This document shows positions 23,622 through 31,957 of a stretch of 44,730 nt of DNA, piece after piece. The stretch comes from a virus: the IMG/VR virus record IMGVR_UViG_3300021517_000002, positions 1-44,730 of that record, one strand, 5' to 3'. Positions within the stretch are counted from its first letter, which is position 1, and each line of letters begins with the position of its first letter. The position numbers were made by a program, and so were the translations under genes. The notes under the pieces are model-generated. The model did not search any database and was not told the origin of the DNA. It saw only the letters and a program-made list of their open reading frames with translations.

Positions 23622-24806
23622 TTAACCTCTTGAAATAATACGAGCAATAGGAATTGCTTTATGATCAAGATATTTTCTTCCTGCACCTGCTCCACCATCA
23701 TGAACAAGTTCCCAGTTAGAACCATTCTGTAATTCTGTATCTGTTGGTGAATTTGTCACCATAGCTGATTTTGTGAAGCTAATTCCATAAGGTGCAAATA
23801 CTTTACGTTGACGAGAATACAAGTAAGTTTGACCACCGTTTGTTTTTTCATCACGAACCATAGCATATGGAACTTCTGCACCAATATCTTCATGGTCAAA
23901 TGCACCATTACCAAGAACATAAGTAGTGTATTTAGTGTAATCATTTAAGAATAGTACATAATCGCCTGCTACAACTGAAATTCCTGTATCTGTGATTTTG
24001 ATTTCATTTGCTCCTGGTGTTGAAGCATCAGAAACAACTTTTAATGCACCTACATCAGTAGAAGTACATCTGATATAGTGACCTGTAACATCTTCTGTTG
24101 GCATACCATCATCAATGATGACCGCACGACCATTCCAAGTTGCAAGTTCAAGTTGTCGTTCAATACCATTTGCATCCGTATAAGTCATATACGCAAGAAG
24201 TTTTAAGTTTTCAAGATTTGTAGCAACAGAAGAATGCATGATAGAAATAGTAAACTTGGATTTCTTATCACCTGATGCTTTTTGAATGGAAGTGTTTAAA
24301 GTTGCAGCTTCAACAACACCCTTTACGATTCCACTAATGTCATGAGTATGACCATTAACAAATTTTAAGTTGTTTGCACCAGTCATGCTGAAAATACCTT
24401 GAAGAATTGAAAGTAATGTGTCCTGATCTACTTCATCCCAGTATTCAGAAACTTGTTTTGCAACATTAGACATGAAACCTGCTCCACCTGTCACATCTTC
24501 TGAAAAGTCATTTTCAACCCATGCTTTAGCACGACCAATAACAACCACACCACGTTCATAAGTAGTAGTGCTTGTTGCAGTAATATCAGTAGCACCATCA
24601 TAGTTTAATGGTGAACCGTCAATGCGACCGAACATAGGGATCGTTGCATAAACTACACCAGTTTGACCACTAAAGGCCTGTTTGATTTGACTGTTTGATT
24701 GTAAAGCCTTTGACTTAACCAATTCATTTTTCTTTAATTTTGGAACAATATCAACATATTTTCCGAATGCTCTTTCATTAAAACTTTTAGCATCAAATTT
24801 AGCCAT
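23622..24806 (-). CDS. Major capsid protein
   Basis: 394 residues. N-terminal FDAKSFNERAFGKYVDIVPK; the middle contains YERGVVVIGRAKAWVENDFSEDVTG, EYWDEVDQDTLLSILQG, and ISIMHSSVATNLENLKLLAY. It resembles coat proteins annotated as major capsid (HK97 fold) in Firmicutes myophages. It follows the scaffold gene and precedes the adaptor. Expected to be the most abundant virion protein; a dedicated promoter lies upstream of the scaffold gene. Confidence 0.82.
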   Translation of the reverse strand: MAKFDAKSFNERAFGKYVDIVPKLKKNELVKSKALQSNSQIKQAFSGQTGVVYATIPMFGRIDGSPLNYDGATDITATSTTTYERGVVVIGRAKAWVENDFSEDVTGGAGFMSNVAKQVSEYWDEVDQDTLLSILQGIFSMTGANNLKFVNGHTHDISGIVKGVVEAATLNTSIQKASGDKKSKFTISIMHSSVATNLENLKLLAYMTYTDANGIERQLELATWNGRAVIIDDGMPTEDVTGHYIRCTSTDVGALKVVSDASTPGANEIKITDTGISVVAGDYVLFLNDYTKYTTYVLGNGAFDHEDIGAEVPYAMVRDEKTNGGQTYLYSRQRKVFAPYGISFTKSAMVTNSPTDTELQNGSNWELVHDGGAGAGRKYLDHKAIPIARIISRG

Positions 24807-24835
24807 TATTATTCATCCTTCTTTCTTTAATAAAA

Positions 24836-25453
24836 TTAAATTTCTGCATCAGGGTTTGCTTCCAGGTAAGAAGCCAATTCTTCATATGACATTTTAGCAA
24901 TATCAATTCCTTTGTCACCTGATTCATTGCCAGTTTCACCTGGTGTAGCACCCTTGAATTGCGTTTTCTTTGTTTCTGTATTGAAAAGGAACTTGGTATC
25001 ATCTGATTCAACAAGTCCTTTGATTTGGTCATCTAATCCTTTGATTGTTCCATCTTCAAGCAGTTCAACCTTTTCAGAATCAAGTTCAAGTAATGCTTTT
25101 ACTGCCTTTTCATTTTTAGCTTTGGAAGCAGTAAGTGCAGAAGTAACAGCAGCATCAATTTTTAATTGTTTGATTTCAGCAGCATGTGCATCATCTTTGG
25201 TTTTGTTATCAGCTTGAAGGTCAGTGATTTGTTTCTTCATAGCTTCCACATCACCAGTTGAATTCTTTAATGTTTCAAGTTGTGTATCACGTTCCCGAAC
25301 ATCCAATTCAAGCTTTTTCTTTTCATTGTTCACTTCATCAAATCTTGTTTTTGGAATGTACGCTTTCAGTTCTTCTTGTGAAGCATCAGCAGCTTTCTTT
25401 GCATCTTCTTCACTAAATCCTAACTTAATAAAATCCTCTTTTTTCATGGTCAT
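24836..25453 (-). CDS. Capsid scaffold protein (GP20-like)
   Basis: 205 residues; ribosome site GAAAGGATGG. Highly charged coiled coil (about 40-115, NNEKKKLELDVRERDTQLET) followed by INAAV-type helix and a disordered Gly/Glu-rich segment (GATPGETGNESGDKG). Typical of phage minor structural GP20/DUF4355 scaffolds, which direct procapsid assembly and are then lost. It lies directly before the capsid gene. Confidence 0.85.
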   Translation of the reverse strand: MTMKKEDFIKLGFSEEDAKKAADASQEELKAYIPKTRFDEVNNEKKKLELDVRERDTQLETLKNSTGDVEAMKKQITDLQADNKTKDDAHAAEIKQLKIDAAVTSALTASKAKNEKAVKALLELDSEKVELLEDGTIKGLDDQIKGLVESDDTKFLFNTETKKTQFKGATPGETGNESGDKGIDIAKMSYEELASYLEANPDAEI

Positions 25454-25494
25454 TTACCATCCTTTCAAATTCATTTTTTACCTGGTTCAGTCCA

Positions 25495-25523
25495 GTATTA
25501 TTTGTCTTGTTCTTTAACGTCAA
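25495..25523 (-). promoter_or_regulatory. Candidate promoter for scaffold and capsid genes
   Basis: Minus-strand -35 TTGACG (25523-25518), 17-nt spacer, -10 TAATAC (25500-25495). It follows a strong terminator, so the block from scaffold onward may have its own transcription start. Confidence 0.55.
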
Positions 25524-25578
25524 CAATACCAAAATGACGAAAAAGCAATACTTTAACCCAAGCATCAAGGGAGATAAT
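25498..25578 (-). CDS. Possible 26-residue peptide with ATT start
   Basis: Open frame (M)ISLDAWVKVLLFRHFGIVDV...KEQDK ending TAA 25500-25498, preceded by AAGGCGGTGAT seven bases before ATT. It looks like a real helical peptide and the ribosome site is good, but ATT starts are rare and the frame overlaps a predicted promoter. Low confidence. Confidence 0.35.
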   Translation of the reverse strand: MISLDAWVKVLLFRHFGIVDVKEQDK

Positions 25579-25599
25579 TAGATCACCGCCTTAGTGAAA

Positions 25600-25634
25600 T
25601 AAAAAAAAACATCCTAAATTTTCATAGGATGTTT
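25600..25634 (-). terminator. Strong terminator inside the head gene cluster
   Basis: Minus-strand AAACATCCTA / TAGGATGTTT stem with a run of nine T. It overlaps the stop codon of the minor head gene and precedes the scaffold gene. Confidence 0.88.
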
Positions 25635-26658
25635 AACTTGCATATTTTTCTTGCCATTCATTGAACTTAATATTACTTGGAACATAATAAGTTTTACCAT
25701 TTGCATTTCTTGCAGCACGTTCCCCATAATTATCTTCAAAATAAGGAACAGTTGTTGTTCTACACCAAACATGAAATGGTGGTGCAGTTACACCAGGTTC
25801 AAAGTCTTTCATATCAAAAACTTCACCATCCATCTGTTGACAGATTTCTGATGTACTTGAATCCAGTGTTGCTACAATCTCAAACTTTTCAACATCCAGT
25901 TCAATGAAAGCATCTTTCTGTGAAGCTGATGTGAAATAAGATGATTCCGTCATGATCAATCTTCCTGAATTATTCTTGGAAGTATTCATCTTTTTAGCAA
26001 TATTTTTTATAGCTTCATCAGGTGATCTACCTGTGATGACCATTTGAGTAAGTTCAGTGTGAAGTTCATTAATCAGCTTTGATTTATTTCCCCAAATTCT
26101 TTCACTGAAATTCTTCCCATCAACTGACCAAGGTTTAGAAATAATCTTTTTCAGTTTATTTTCATCAATAGAAGAAATATCCCAACCAATATTGAACCCC
26201 TTTTGAACTTCAAATATGGTTCGATAATAACCATTAGTAAAAGTATTCTTCATCAAACCATCAATACTGTCTATTTGATTTCCAAACAAGACTTCAATGA
26301 CTTGTTGAATTAACACTTTCAATGCTTCAAGCTTAGAAACATGATACCTAGAAGAAGCATTTTCAAGTTGCTTCATCCATTGTTGGTTCATGGCATTTTC
26401 TTCACCATATTTAATGAATTCCTGAACATTCCATTTGAATTCAGCTAAATCCCTTGTCGGTAAAATCTTTCTAGCTTCTGCCATTGAAATATTGTTATTG
26501 ATTGCAAATCTTTGATACCAAGAATTGATTTGGTTTTCAATTTGCATCTGTGCTTTACGGAAACTTTCATTTGCATCCTGAACTAAGAATGCAGCTTCTT
26601 TATTAGAAGCATTTTCAAGTTGTTCAAACCGTTTTTGCCAGTATTGCTTATTCTTCAT
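25633..26658 (-). CDS. Minor head protein (SPP1 gp7 / Mu F-like)
   Basis: 341 residues. N-terminal helical region (KKQYWQKRFEQLE form) and the gp7/MuF C-domain at about 210-320: TESSYFTSASQKDAF, LDSSTSEICQQMDGEVFDM, APPFHVWCRTTTVPYF. Such proteins are packaged in small numbers, bind the portal and aid DNA entry. The start overlaps the portal stop by 11 bases. Confidence 0.9.
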   Translation of the reverse strand: MKNKQYWQKRFEQLENASNKEAAFLVQDANESFRKAQMQIENQINSWYQRFAINNNISMAEARKILPTRDLAEFKWNVQEFIKYGEENAMNQQWMKQLENASSRYHVSKLEALKVLIQQVIEVLFGNQIDSIDGLMKNTFTNGYYRTIFEVQKGFNIGWDISSIDENKLKKIISKPWSVDGKNFSERIWGNKSKLINELHTELTQMVITGRSPDEAIKNIAKKMNTSKNNSGRLIMTESSYFTSASQKDAFIELDVEKFEIVATLDSSTSEICQQMDGEVFDMKDFEPGVTAPPFHVWCRTTTVPYFEDNYGERAARNANGKTYYVPSNIKFNEWQEKYAS

Positions 26659-28147
26659 CTATCCCACCGCCTGGAACAGCAGGATTGAATGCATTTGAAT
26701 ATTCATCCATTTCTTTTTGCTTTTGTACTTCTTTTCTTTCCAGTTCAGATTGTGGATCATCAACCCAAGGATGATTTGCAACAAGTGTTTCATCAGAAAG
26801 AATTCCAACTGAATCTTTAATATTGGTAATAACTTCTGATTCACTAATCATAATATCCCGATTGAAGATGATTTCCACTTCTTCTTGTTCAAAGTCACCT
26901 AAACCAACATTGAACAAATGAACGTTAACGAACCAAAGCAATTCTTCAAAGGAAGCTTGAAATTCCGTTTCCATTTCATTTGCATCAAGGTCAATGTCTG
27001 AATACATGGATTGAATATTCATTTGGTTTGGATTACCTGAAAGCCTATCATCCTTTGCATCATACCCTTTTGCATTTTCAATAATGGCTTTCTTGAATAT
27101 TTCAATGATGACCTTATAATTCTCTGAATTTACTTCAACCTGTAATGTTTTCAGATCACCACCTGAACCATCTACTGTTTTAACCTTAACAGCACCATAG
27201 GTTGCTAGATTCTTTCTGAATTCACCTAAATTTTCACCATCATAGTTTACTAAAACTAGAATAGTATTCCTTGCATCTTCTTCCATGTTATTTTGGAAGT
27301 TTGAAAGAATAATGTTCAATCCATCTTGTAAAGTTTTAACTTTTTTAATCAATGGAATTTCTTTAGCATTATATTTGAACGGAATTAAAGGAATCTTTGA
27401 CCAATTCCAACCTTGTTCAATAACCTGTTCATCATCTTCATCAATCGTTGTGAAATAATTGCTAAAAGGCATTTCATCAGGGATAAGCTTTCCACCATCT
27501 AAGATAAAACGGTAAATTCCATTTTCATCATAGACTTCTACCTTTTCAACTACCTTTTCCTGAATTCCTTCATAAACAATCACTTCATACAGTCGAATAA
27601 CATAGTCCAGTTGAGTGTGTTCAGCATCTTTCCAACCTGGAATGATTTCATAAGATTTGAACCGTTTGAAGGTGAATTCACCATGTTCATTGTAATAAAT
27701 GAAAATCCATCCAATACCAGTGTTCAAAGCATCTTCACCGACATTCTTCATCAAACGTAAAAATTTCTTATTGAACATCTTTTTCAGAAGTTTAGTATAA
27801 ATATCATTTTCAGTATTGAAAACAATCGGCTGCCCTAATAAATAGTTTTTCTTTTGATCAACCATCTTCCCGTATTGATTATCGACAATTCGATTATTAG
27901 GAAGGTTCTTTACTTCTTCAAGCTTTCCATCTGCACCAATTACAGTTCTTTTCCTGGAAAGAATGTCATGATTACCTTCATAATACTTTTCGCCATTAAT
28001 CATTTCCCTTCTCTTTCTCGAAGCCTTGAACCTTTGAATTTCAAGTTCAATGAAGCGTTCATCAGTAATTCTTGAACCTTCACGAACTATATTGTTCAAA
28101 GTTGGTTCACCTGTTAAGGATAAAAATTCAAACAATGGTTTCACCAC
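26648..28147 (-). CDS. Portal protein (SPP1 gp6-like)
   Basis: 499 residues. REMINGEKYYEGNHDILSRK, LPNNRIVDNQYGKMVDQKKN and GIGWIFIYYNEHGEFTFKR are typical of SPP1 Gp6-type portals; the C-terminal part is acidic (EKEMDEYSNAFNP region). Forms the dodecameric channel at the capsid vertex. Upstream lies a structured non-coding stretch (28148-28286). Confidence 0.92.
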   Translation of the reverse strand: MVKPLFEFLSLTGEPTLNNIVREGSRITDERFIELEIQRFKASRKRREMINGEKYYEGNHDILSRKRTVIGADGKLEEVKNLPNNRIVDNQYGKMVDQKKNYLLGQPIVFNTENDIYTKLLKKMFNKKFLRLMKNVGEDALNTGIGWIFIYYNEHGEFTFKRFKSYEIIPGWKDAEHTQLDYVIRLYEVIVYEGIQEKVVEKVEVYDENGIYRFILDGGKLIPDEMPFSNYFTTIDEDDEQVIEQGWNWSKIPLIPFKYNAKEIPLIKKVKTLQDGLNIILSNFQNNMEEDARNTILVLVNYDGENLGEFRKNLATYGAVKVKTVDGSGGDLKTLQVEVNSENYKVIIEIFKKAIIENAKGYDAKDDRLSGNPNQMNIQSMYSDIDLDANEMETEFQASFEELLWFVNVHLFNVGLGDFEQEEVEIIFNRDIMISESEVITNIKDSVGILSDETLVANHPWVDDPQSELERKEVQKQKEMDEYSNAFNPAVPGGGIDEE

Positions 28148-28151
28148 CTTC

Positions 28152-28276
28152 TATTAAACGGATTATTGTTATTATCTTAAAATTATGAGATAATAACTTT
28201 AATTGAATTATTATTGCAAACCGTTTAATAAATGGTGGCATTTCGTTTAAACCTAGCAATTGCAGTTGCTAGGTTT
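28152..28276. other. Structured intergenic region: nested inverted repeats
   Basis: Outer 10-bp perfect arms TATTAAACGG (28152-28161) and CCGTTTAATA (28221-28230). Inner 10-bp arms GTTATTATCT (28168-28177) and AGATAATAAC (28188-28197). A further hairpin AACCTAGCAA / TTGCTAGGTT follows at 28250-28269, with a plus-strand T-run. It lies between the HExxH gene and the portal gene in the packaging region. Could be a packaging site, RNA-processing site or attenuator. Confidence 0.6.
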
Positions 28277-28286
28277 TTTCTTTTAT

Positions 28287-28610
28287 TTATAAAGCACCTA
28301 TTTCCTTAAACGCTTTTAACATTTTAGGAAATTGTGATGCAATCCAATCCACTATTTCTTCATTCTCTGCCCAACTATTTTCAGTTAAACCACTTTCAAA
28401 TAAAAAGGCATGAACTAATTCATGCCTGGTCACTTTCTTTTTATATTCATCAAGATTTGCTTTTGACATAATATCAGGAACTAGATCAGCGACAACACAA
28501 AGTTTAATTGTTTCATCACAATACCCATCACATTCCTTTAATTTAGGGTCATTTACATCATTATCTTCTTTGACAATATATGTAGTGCCTAAAACATCAA
28601 CCTTTTTCAT
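28287..28610 (-). CDS. HExxH metallopeptidase-like phage protein
   Basis: 107 residues; ribosome site AAGAAGGTGAC. Carries HELVHAFLFESGL, an HExxH zinc motif with a downstream glutamate (NEEIVDWIASQF) that could be the third ligand. Small proteins of this kind are common in Firmicutes phages near the terminase, with no proven function; they may be minimal ImmA/IrrE- or gluzincin-type peptidases. Confidence 0.75.
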   Translation of the reverse strand: MKKVDVLGTTYIVKEDNDVNDPKLKECDGYCDETIKLCVVADLVPDIMSKANLDEYKKKVTRHELVHAFLFESGLTENSWAENEEIVDWIASQFPKMLKAFKEIGAL

Positions 28611-28628
28611 GTTGTCACCTTCTTTCTT

Positions 28629-30038
28629 TTAATCAAAACTAAATGTTTCCCCTGCATTTATCTTTTCAGCGATTCCAGTTGTAGCATCAGGTGCATCATC
28701 ATGTGAATTCTTACCTTCCTTCTGATACTTAGTCATTGCTTCATAGTATTCAGGGAATCTATCTTTCCAGTTAACAGGGAAATAAATGTGATCCATAACC
28801 CAAGTTGAATTGGAAAGGATTCTTGATAATTTATTTTTCGATTGATGGAAAGGATTGAACTTAGTCTTATTGGACTTATATTTCTCTTTAGTTATCCGTT
28901 CCACATTCCTTGAATAACCTCGACCACCATTATTGGATTCAATGTCAGCTATATTGACACCATCTTCATGCATCATTTTTGCTTGTGCAGGTTCAGTGAT
29001 TTCCATTCCCTCTTTTGTATATAAAACATTCAATACATAAGCTTCACCTTGGTAAACACCATAGTCAATGCTGCATAGATAATCATTACCTGTATCAGCA
29101 GTATCAGTATAGTTCTTGATTGCACTGAATAGTAAATTACCGTTCTTGTCCATTGGTAATCTATCATATGTCTTGAATGAAGTGTAAAGTCTGCCCTTCA
29201 AGTCAATAGGTTCTTGTTGATAGTTTGCAGAAGCAATATCTATTCCCATTGCCTTTATTTTAGAATCATAGGATTTCTTTGATAATATTTCATCACATAA
29301 CATTGAACCATCATCTTGAAGTGCCTTATATGAAATATGTCTTAATTTAGCACCTGCATTAGTGTAATGTTCTAATGCTCTACCTGCCAGGTCTGAACTA
29401 TGCCACCTTGTCATTACAATGATGATTTTTCCACCTTCTTCGAGCCTTGAAAGCATGGTATTAGTGAACCATTCCCAATGCTTTTCAAGAACATCAGCAT
29501 TATTTGCTTCCAATGCTGATTTGATAAGGTCATCAATGATAAGGATTGAAGCACCGAACCCTGTTGCAGTTCCAGTTGGTGAAGTTGCTAAATAATTATT
29601 GTAACCACCTTCCAGTGACCACATATTCATAGCACCATCACCACGTTTAATTGTGATACCTGGAAAAACATCAGAATAAACAACCTTTTCTTCATCAGCC
29701 TTTTCTTCAAGAATGGTATTTCTCACATTCTTTGAAAAAGAAGTGGATAAGGTTTCATTATAAGAACCAGTCATGACCTTTTCTTCTTGATTATTACCAA
29801 GAACCCATTCAACGAAACAACCAACTGTTCTTGATTTTCCATGTCGTGGGGGCATGTTCACAATTAAGACTTCATCATCTGATTGATAAAAGTCTTGTAG
29901 ATCATGACAAAAGTCTTTTAAGAATGTCCGATTCTTTTTATAAAACTTTGGTGCTTTTATATTGCAGTAATAGAAGAAATCCCTTTTTGCAAGTTCACAC
30001 TTTGCTGCAAGTTTAACTTTATTCATCAAGGTCATCAT
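28629..30038 (-). CDS. terL: Terminase large subunit
   Basis: About 469 residues (start among clustered ATG/GTG codons 30044-30026; the terS overlap leaves it uncertain). Walker A-like MPPRHGKSR near residue 65 and Walker B ASILIIDDLIK near 167, followed by TRWHSSDLAGRAL. The nuclease domain has CSIDYGVYQGEAYVLNVLYT (Asp) and NIADIESNNGGRGYSRNVER. Motor and nuclease for DNA packaging. Overlaps terS. Confidence 0.93.
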   Translation of the reverse strand: MMTLMNKVKLAAKCELAKRDFFYYCNIKAPKFYKKNRTFLKDFCHDLQDFYQSDDEVLIVNMPPRHGKSRTVGCFVEWVLGNNQEEKVMTGSYNETLSTSFSKNVRNTILEEKADEEKVVYSDVFPGITIKRGDGAMNMWSLEGGYNNYLATSPTGTATGFGASILIIDDLIKSALEANNADVLEKHWEWFTNTMLSRLEEGGKIIIVMTRWHSSDLAGRALEHYTNAGAKLRHISYKALQDDGSMLCDEILSKKSYDSKIKAMGIDIASANYQQEPIDLKGRLYTSFKTYDRLPMDKNGNLLFSAIKNYTDTADTGNDYLCSIDYGVYQGEAYVLNVLYTKEGMEITEPAQAKMMHEDGVNIADIESNNGGRGYSRNVERITKEKYKSNKTKFNPFHQSKNKLSRILSNSTWVMDHIYFPVNWKDRFPEYYEAMTKYQKEGKNSHDDAPDATTGIAEKINAGETFSFD

Positions 30039-30621
30039 CTTCACCTGCTAATCTAAGAAGCTGTTCAGTTGTCAGCCCCTCAAACGGGTTATTGATGTTC
30101 CCTTTAACTTCAAGCTTATCTGTAAACATACCAATATGCTTTCCTATCAATTCCAGTGCTTTTACTTTGTCATAGGATTCAACAGAAATACCATATTTGT
30201 TTTCTTTTATGGCAGCTATTGCAGCACGTTTATTTTCAGGAATATCTTTGGTTGCTTTGACAACAACTTCTTTATAAATTCGTGGTTCACCTGTATGTTC
30301 ATCAATGATTGGAAGGTGTGTTTCACGATCAACTACTGTTCGATTCACGATTTCAGCAAAGTCAGTACCATTAGAGAAAGCAATCTTTGCAAGTTCCTTC
30401 AAAACGTTTTCTTGTGTAATTTCGGTTCGTTTTTGAAGGTCATCTTGTCTTTTCTTCAATTCTTCCTGAATCTTAGGGTTTCTTAGTAATTTCAATCCTT
30501 CAACCCCTGCTGCATTATCACTCTTGACTGAATAACCTGCTCTTTTATAAGCCTGGGTTGCATTCAAGTCAATCAGATATTCATCAATGAACCGTACCTG
30601 TTTATCAGTTAGTTTTCTCAT
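30019..30621 (-). CDS. terS: Terminase small subunit
   Basis: 200 residues; ribosome site GGAAGGTGATG. N-terminal helix-turn-helix LTDKQVRFIDEYLIDLNATQ with AYKRAGYSVKSDNAAGVEG is the terminase_2 signature. Binds the packaging site and hands DNA to TerL. Unusually long C-terminal half with KEVVVKATKDIPENKRAAIA. A terminator-like hairpin lies upstream. Confidence 0.9.
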   Translation of the reverse strand: MRKLTDKQVRFIDEYLIDLNATQAYKRAGYSVKSDNAAGVEGLKLLRNPKIQEELKKRQDDLQKRTEITQENVLKELAKIAFSNGTDFAEIVNRTVVDRETHLPIIDEHTGEPRIYKEVVVKATKDIPENKRAAIAAIKENKYGISVESYDKVKALELIGKHIGMFTDKLEVKGNINNPFEGLTTEQLLRLAGEDDDLDE

Positions 30622-30649
30622 TCACATCACCTTCCTTTCAGTTTATATA

Positions 30650-30692
30650 AAGAAAAAGAGAATTCTAAGTAGGAGGTGGACTTAGAATTCTC
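30650..30692 (-). terminator. Terminator between late regulator and terS
   Basis: Perfect 13-bp stem GAGAATTCTAAGT / ACTTAGAATTCTC. On the minus strand the 9-nt loop is CCACCTCCT and the stem is followed by TTTTTCTTT. The loop would be complementary to ribosome-binding sequences (AGGAGGTGG). The 30693-30790 remainder is AT-rich, with only a weak promoter-like TTGATG. Confidence 0.8.
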
Positions 30693-30790
30693 AAATTCAA
30701 TATACACTATTTAAATTTATCTATGCTATCAGATTACTATTTAATATAATGCACATCAATAGTGCCTATGTTGCATGGAAAGTGCATTAA

Positions 30791-31372
30791 TTAACTGAAA
30801 ATTTGAGTAATCACTTCATCACTGAACAATCTAATTTGTAATAGATTGATTATTCTGTTTTTATTTCTGCTAATGGTGGACACATCTACATTAAAATGTT
30901 CAGCGATTTGTTCCCTGGTCTTACCGTCAAAATATTTCATTGGGATAATTTCAAAGTATGGATCATCTTTCATTCTTTCAAGTGCAGCTTCAATGACTTT
31001 AATATAATTCCTAGTTGTTTGAATGCTATGTTCAATGGCTTCAATCTTTTCTTCAACTTTTTCATCATCTGATTTTGTATCATAATTAATACTACCTGAA
31101 AAAGTGGTAACACTTTTCGATTTGGTTTGCAGGCCTACTGATTGAATATCTTTAATTTGTTCGAGTTTATCGACAATGGCAGCTTTGAAATTCGTGTAAT
31201 TATAAAGCAGCACTTCTGTTTTCTGAAAAGGTGTTTGTTTATTATCCTTCAACAATCCTTGTCTTTTTAACTCTGAAACTACTTCTTTAGCAGTTAAACT
31301 AGCAGTCAGACTTGAAGTTAAATTTGCTGTATCTTCAATATATTTTTCTATTACACTTGTATTATTTTTCAT
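30791..31372 (-). CDS. Late transcription regulator, sigma-70 region 4-like / ArpU-type
   Basis: 193 residues; ribosome site AAAGGTAGG. The C-terminal part PMKYFDGKTREQIAEHFNVDVSTISRNKNRI is a sigma-region-4-like helix-turn-helix of the ArpU/RinA type of phage late regulators. N-terminal about 110 residues are helical, with ELKRQGLLKDNKQTPFQKTE. It lies directly before terS, where such activators of packaging and structural genes sit. The R2 element is its upstream region. Confidence 0.85.
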   Translation of the reverse strand: MKNNTSVIEKYIEDTANLTSSLTASLTAKEVVSELKRQGLLKDNKQTPFQKTEVLLYNYTNFKAAIVDKLEQIKDIQSVGLQTKSKSVTTFSGSINYDTKSDDEKVEEKIEAIEHSIQTTRNYIKVIEAALERMKDDPYFEIIPMKYFDGKTREQIAEHFNVDVSTISRNKNRIINLLQIRLFSDEVITQIFS

Positions 31373-31400
31373 GAAAAGACCTACCTTTCTATAAAAATAA

Positions 31401-31720
31401 ATACATATGTATCTAAAATGCGGAACTTCATCTTGAACATGAACACTAAGTGGAACACCTTTAAAACTAGTCGTATCAAGGGTTTGAAGGAAAAGTGTTC
31501 AACGTTCCGCATTTTATTCTCTATATACTTATTTTTAGAGTATATTTTTTTATTAAATTACTAATATATGAATTTACTAATCTATATAATAAATTATATT
31601 AATCTTGAACAACTTGAACAGATAACGAATGAAACCAATGTTTATAAGTGTTTGTTACCGTTCAAGTTGTCACTTATTCACCATGAACAATCATGAACAT
31701 ACCTTGAACACCGTTTCCCA
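31401..31720 (-). other. AT-rich iteron region R2, candidate origin or late promoter
   Basis: Non-coding, 31373-31754. ATCTTGAACAACTTGAACAGATA (31602-31624) and the 25-bp block 31522-31546 are the inverted counterpart of R1, with 55-56 nt between them in both copies. Also present: inverted TAAAATGCGGAAC (31414-31426) / GTTCCGCATTTTA (31504-31516), further TGAACA motifs at 31433-31446, 31683-31710, and the palindrome ATACATATGTAT (31401-31412). Lies upstream of the minus-strand late regulator. Confidence 0.55.
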
Positions 31721-31750
31721 CCACTACTGCTGAACAGGTTGGGGAAGCGG
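31711..31750 (-). terminator. Hairpin at the end of the early operon
   Basis: CCGTTTCCC...GGGGAAGCGG pairing with one G-U; plus-strand ATTTTTATTT follows. On the minus strand it comes right after the last early gene (stop 31755) but without a T-run. Probable end-of-operon structure. Confidence 0.45.
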
Positions 31751-31754
31751 ATTT

Positions 31755-31952
31755 TTATTTATCATCATCTTTGATGAAGATTCTTCCTTTTTTCGTGGGA
31801 ATATTATGTTTGAATATAAGGATCTCTTTTCTTAATTCATCAAATTCTTTTCTTAAATTAACCAGTGCTTTGAACATTGATATTCTTCCAAGTCCAAACC
31901 CAATTAAAAATATAAGGAATATAAGACTGGTAACAATAATATATTGTTCCAT
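31755..31952 (-). CDS. Small single-pass membrane protein
   Basis: 65 residues; ribosome site GAAAGGAATC. One membrane helix (YIIVTSLIFLIFLIGFGLG) followed by a basic cytoplasmic tail with a short coiled coil (LRKEFDELRKEIL). Last gene of the early minus-strand operon. Function unknown. Confidence 0.7.
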   Translation of the reverse strand: MEQYIIVTSLIFLIFLIGFGLGRISMFKALVNLRKEFDELRKEILIFKHNIPTKKGRIFIKDDDK

Positions 31953-31957
31953 TTACA

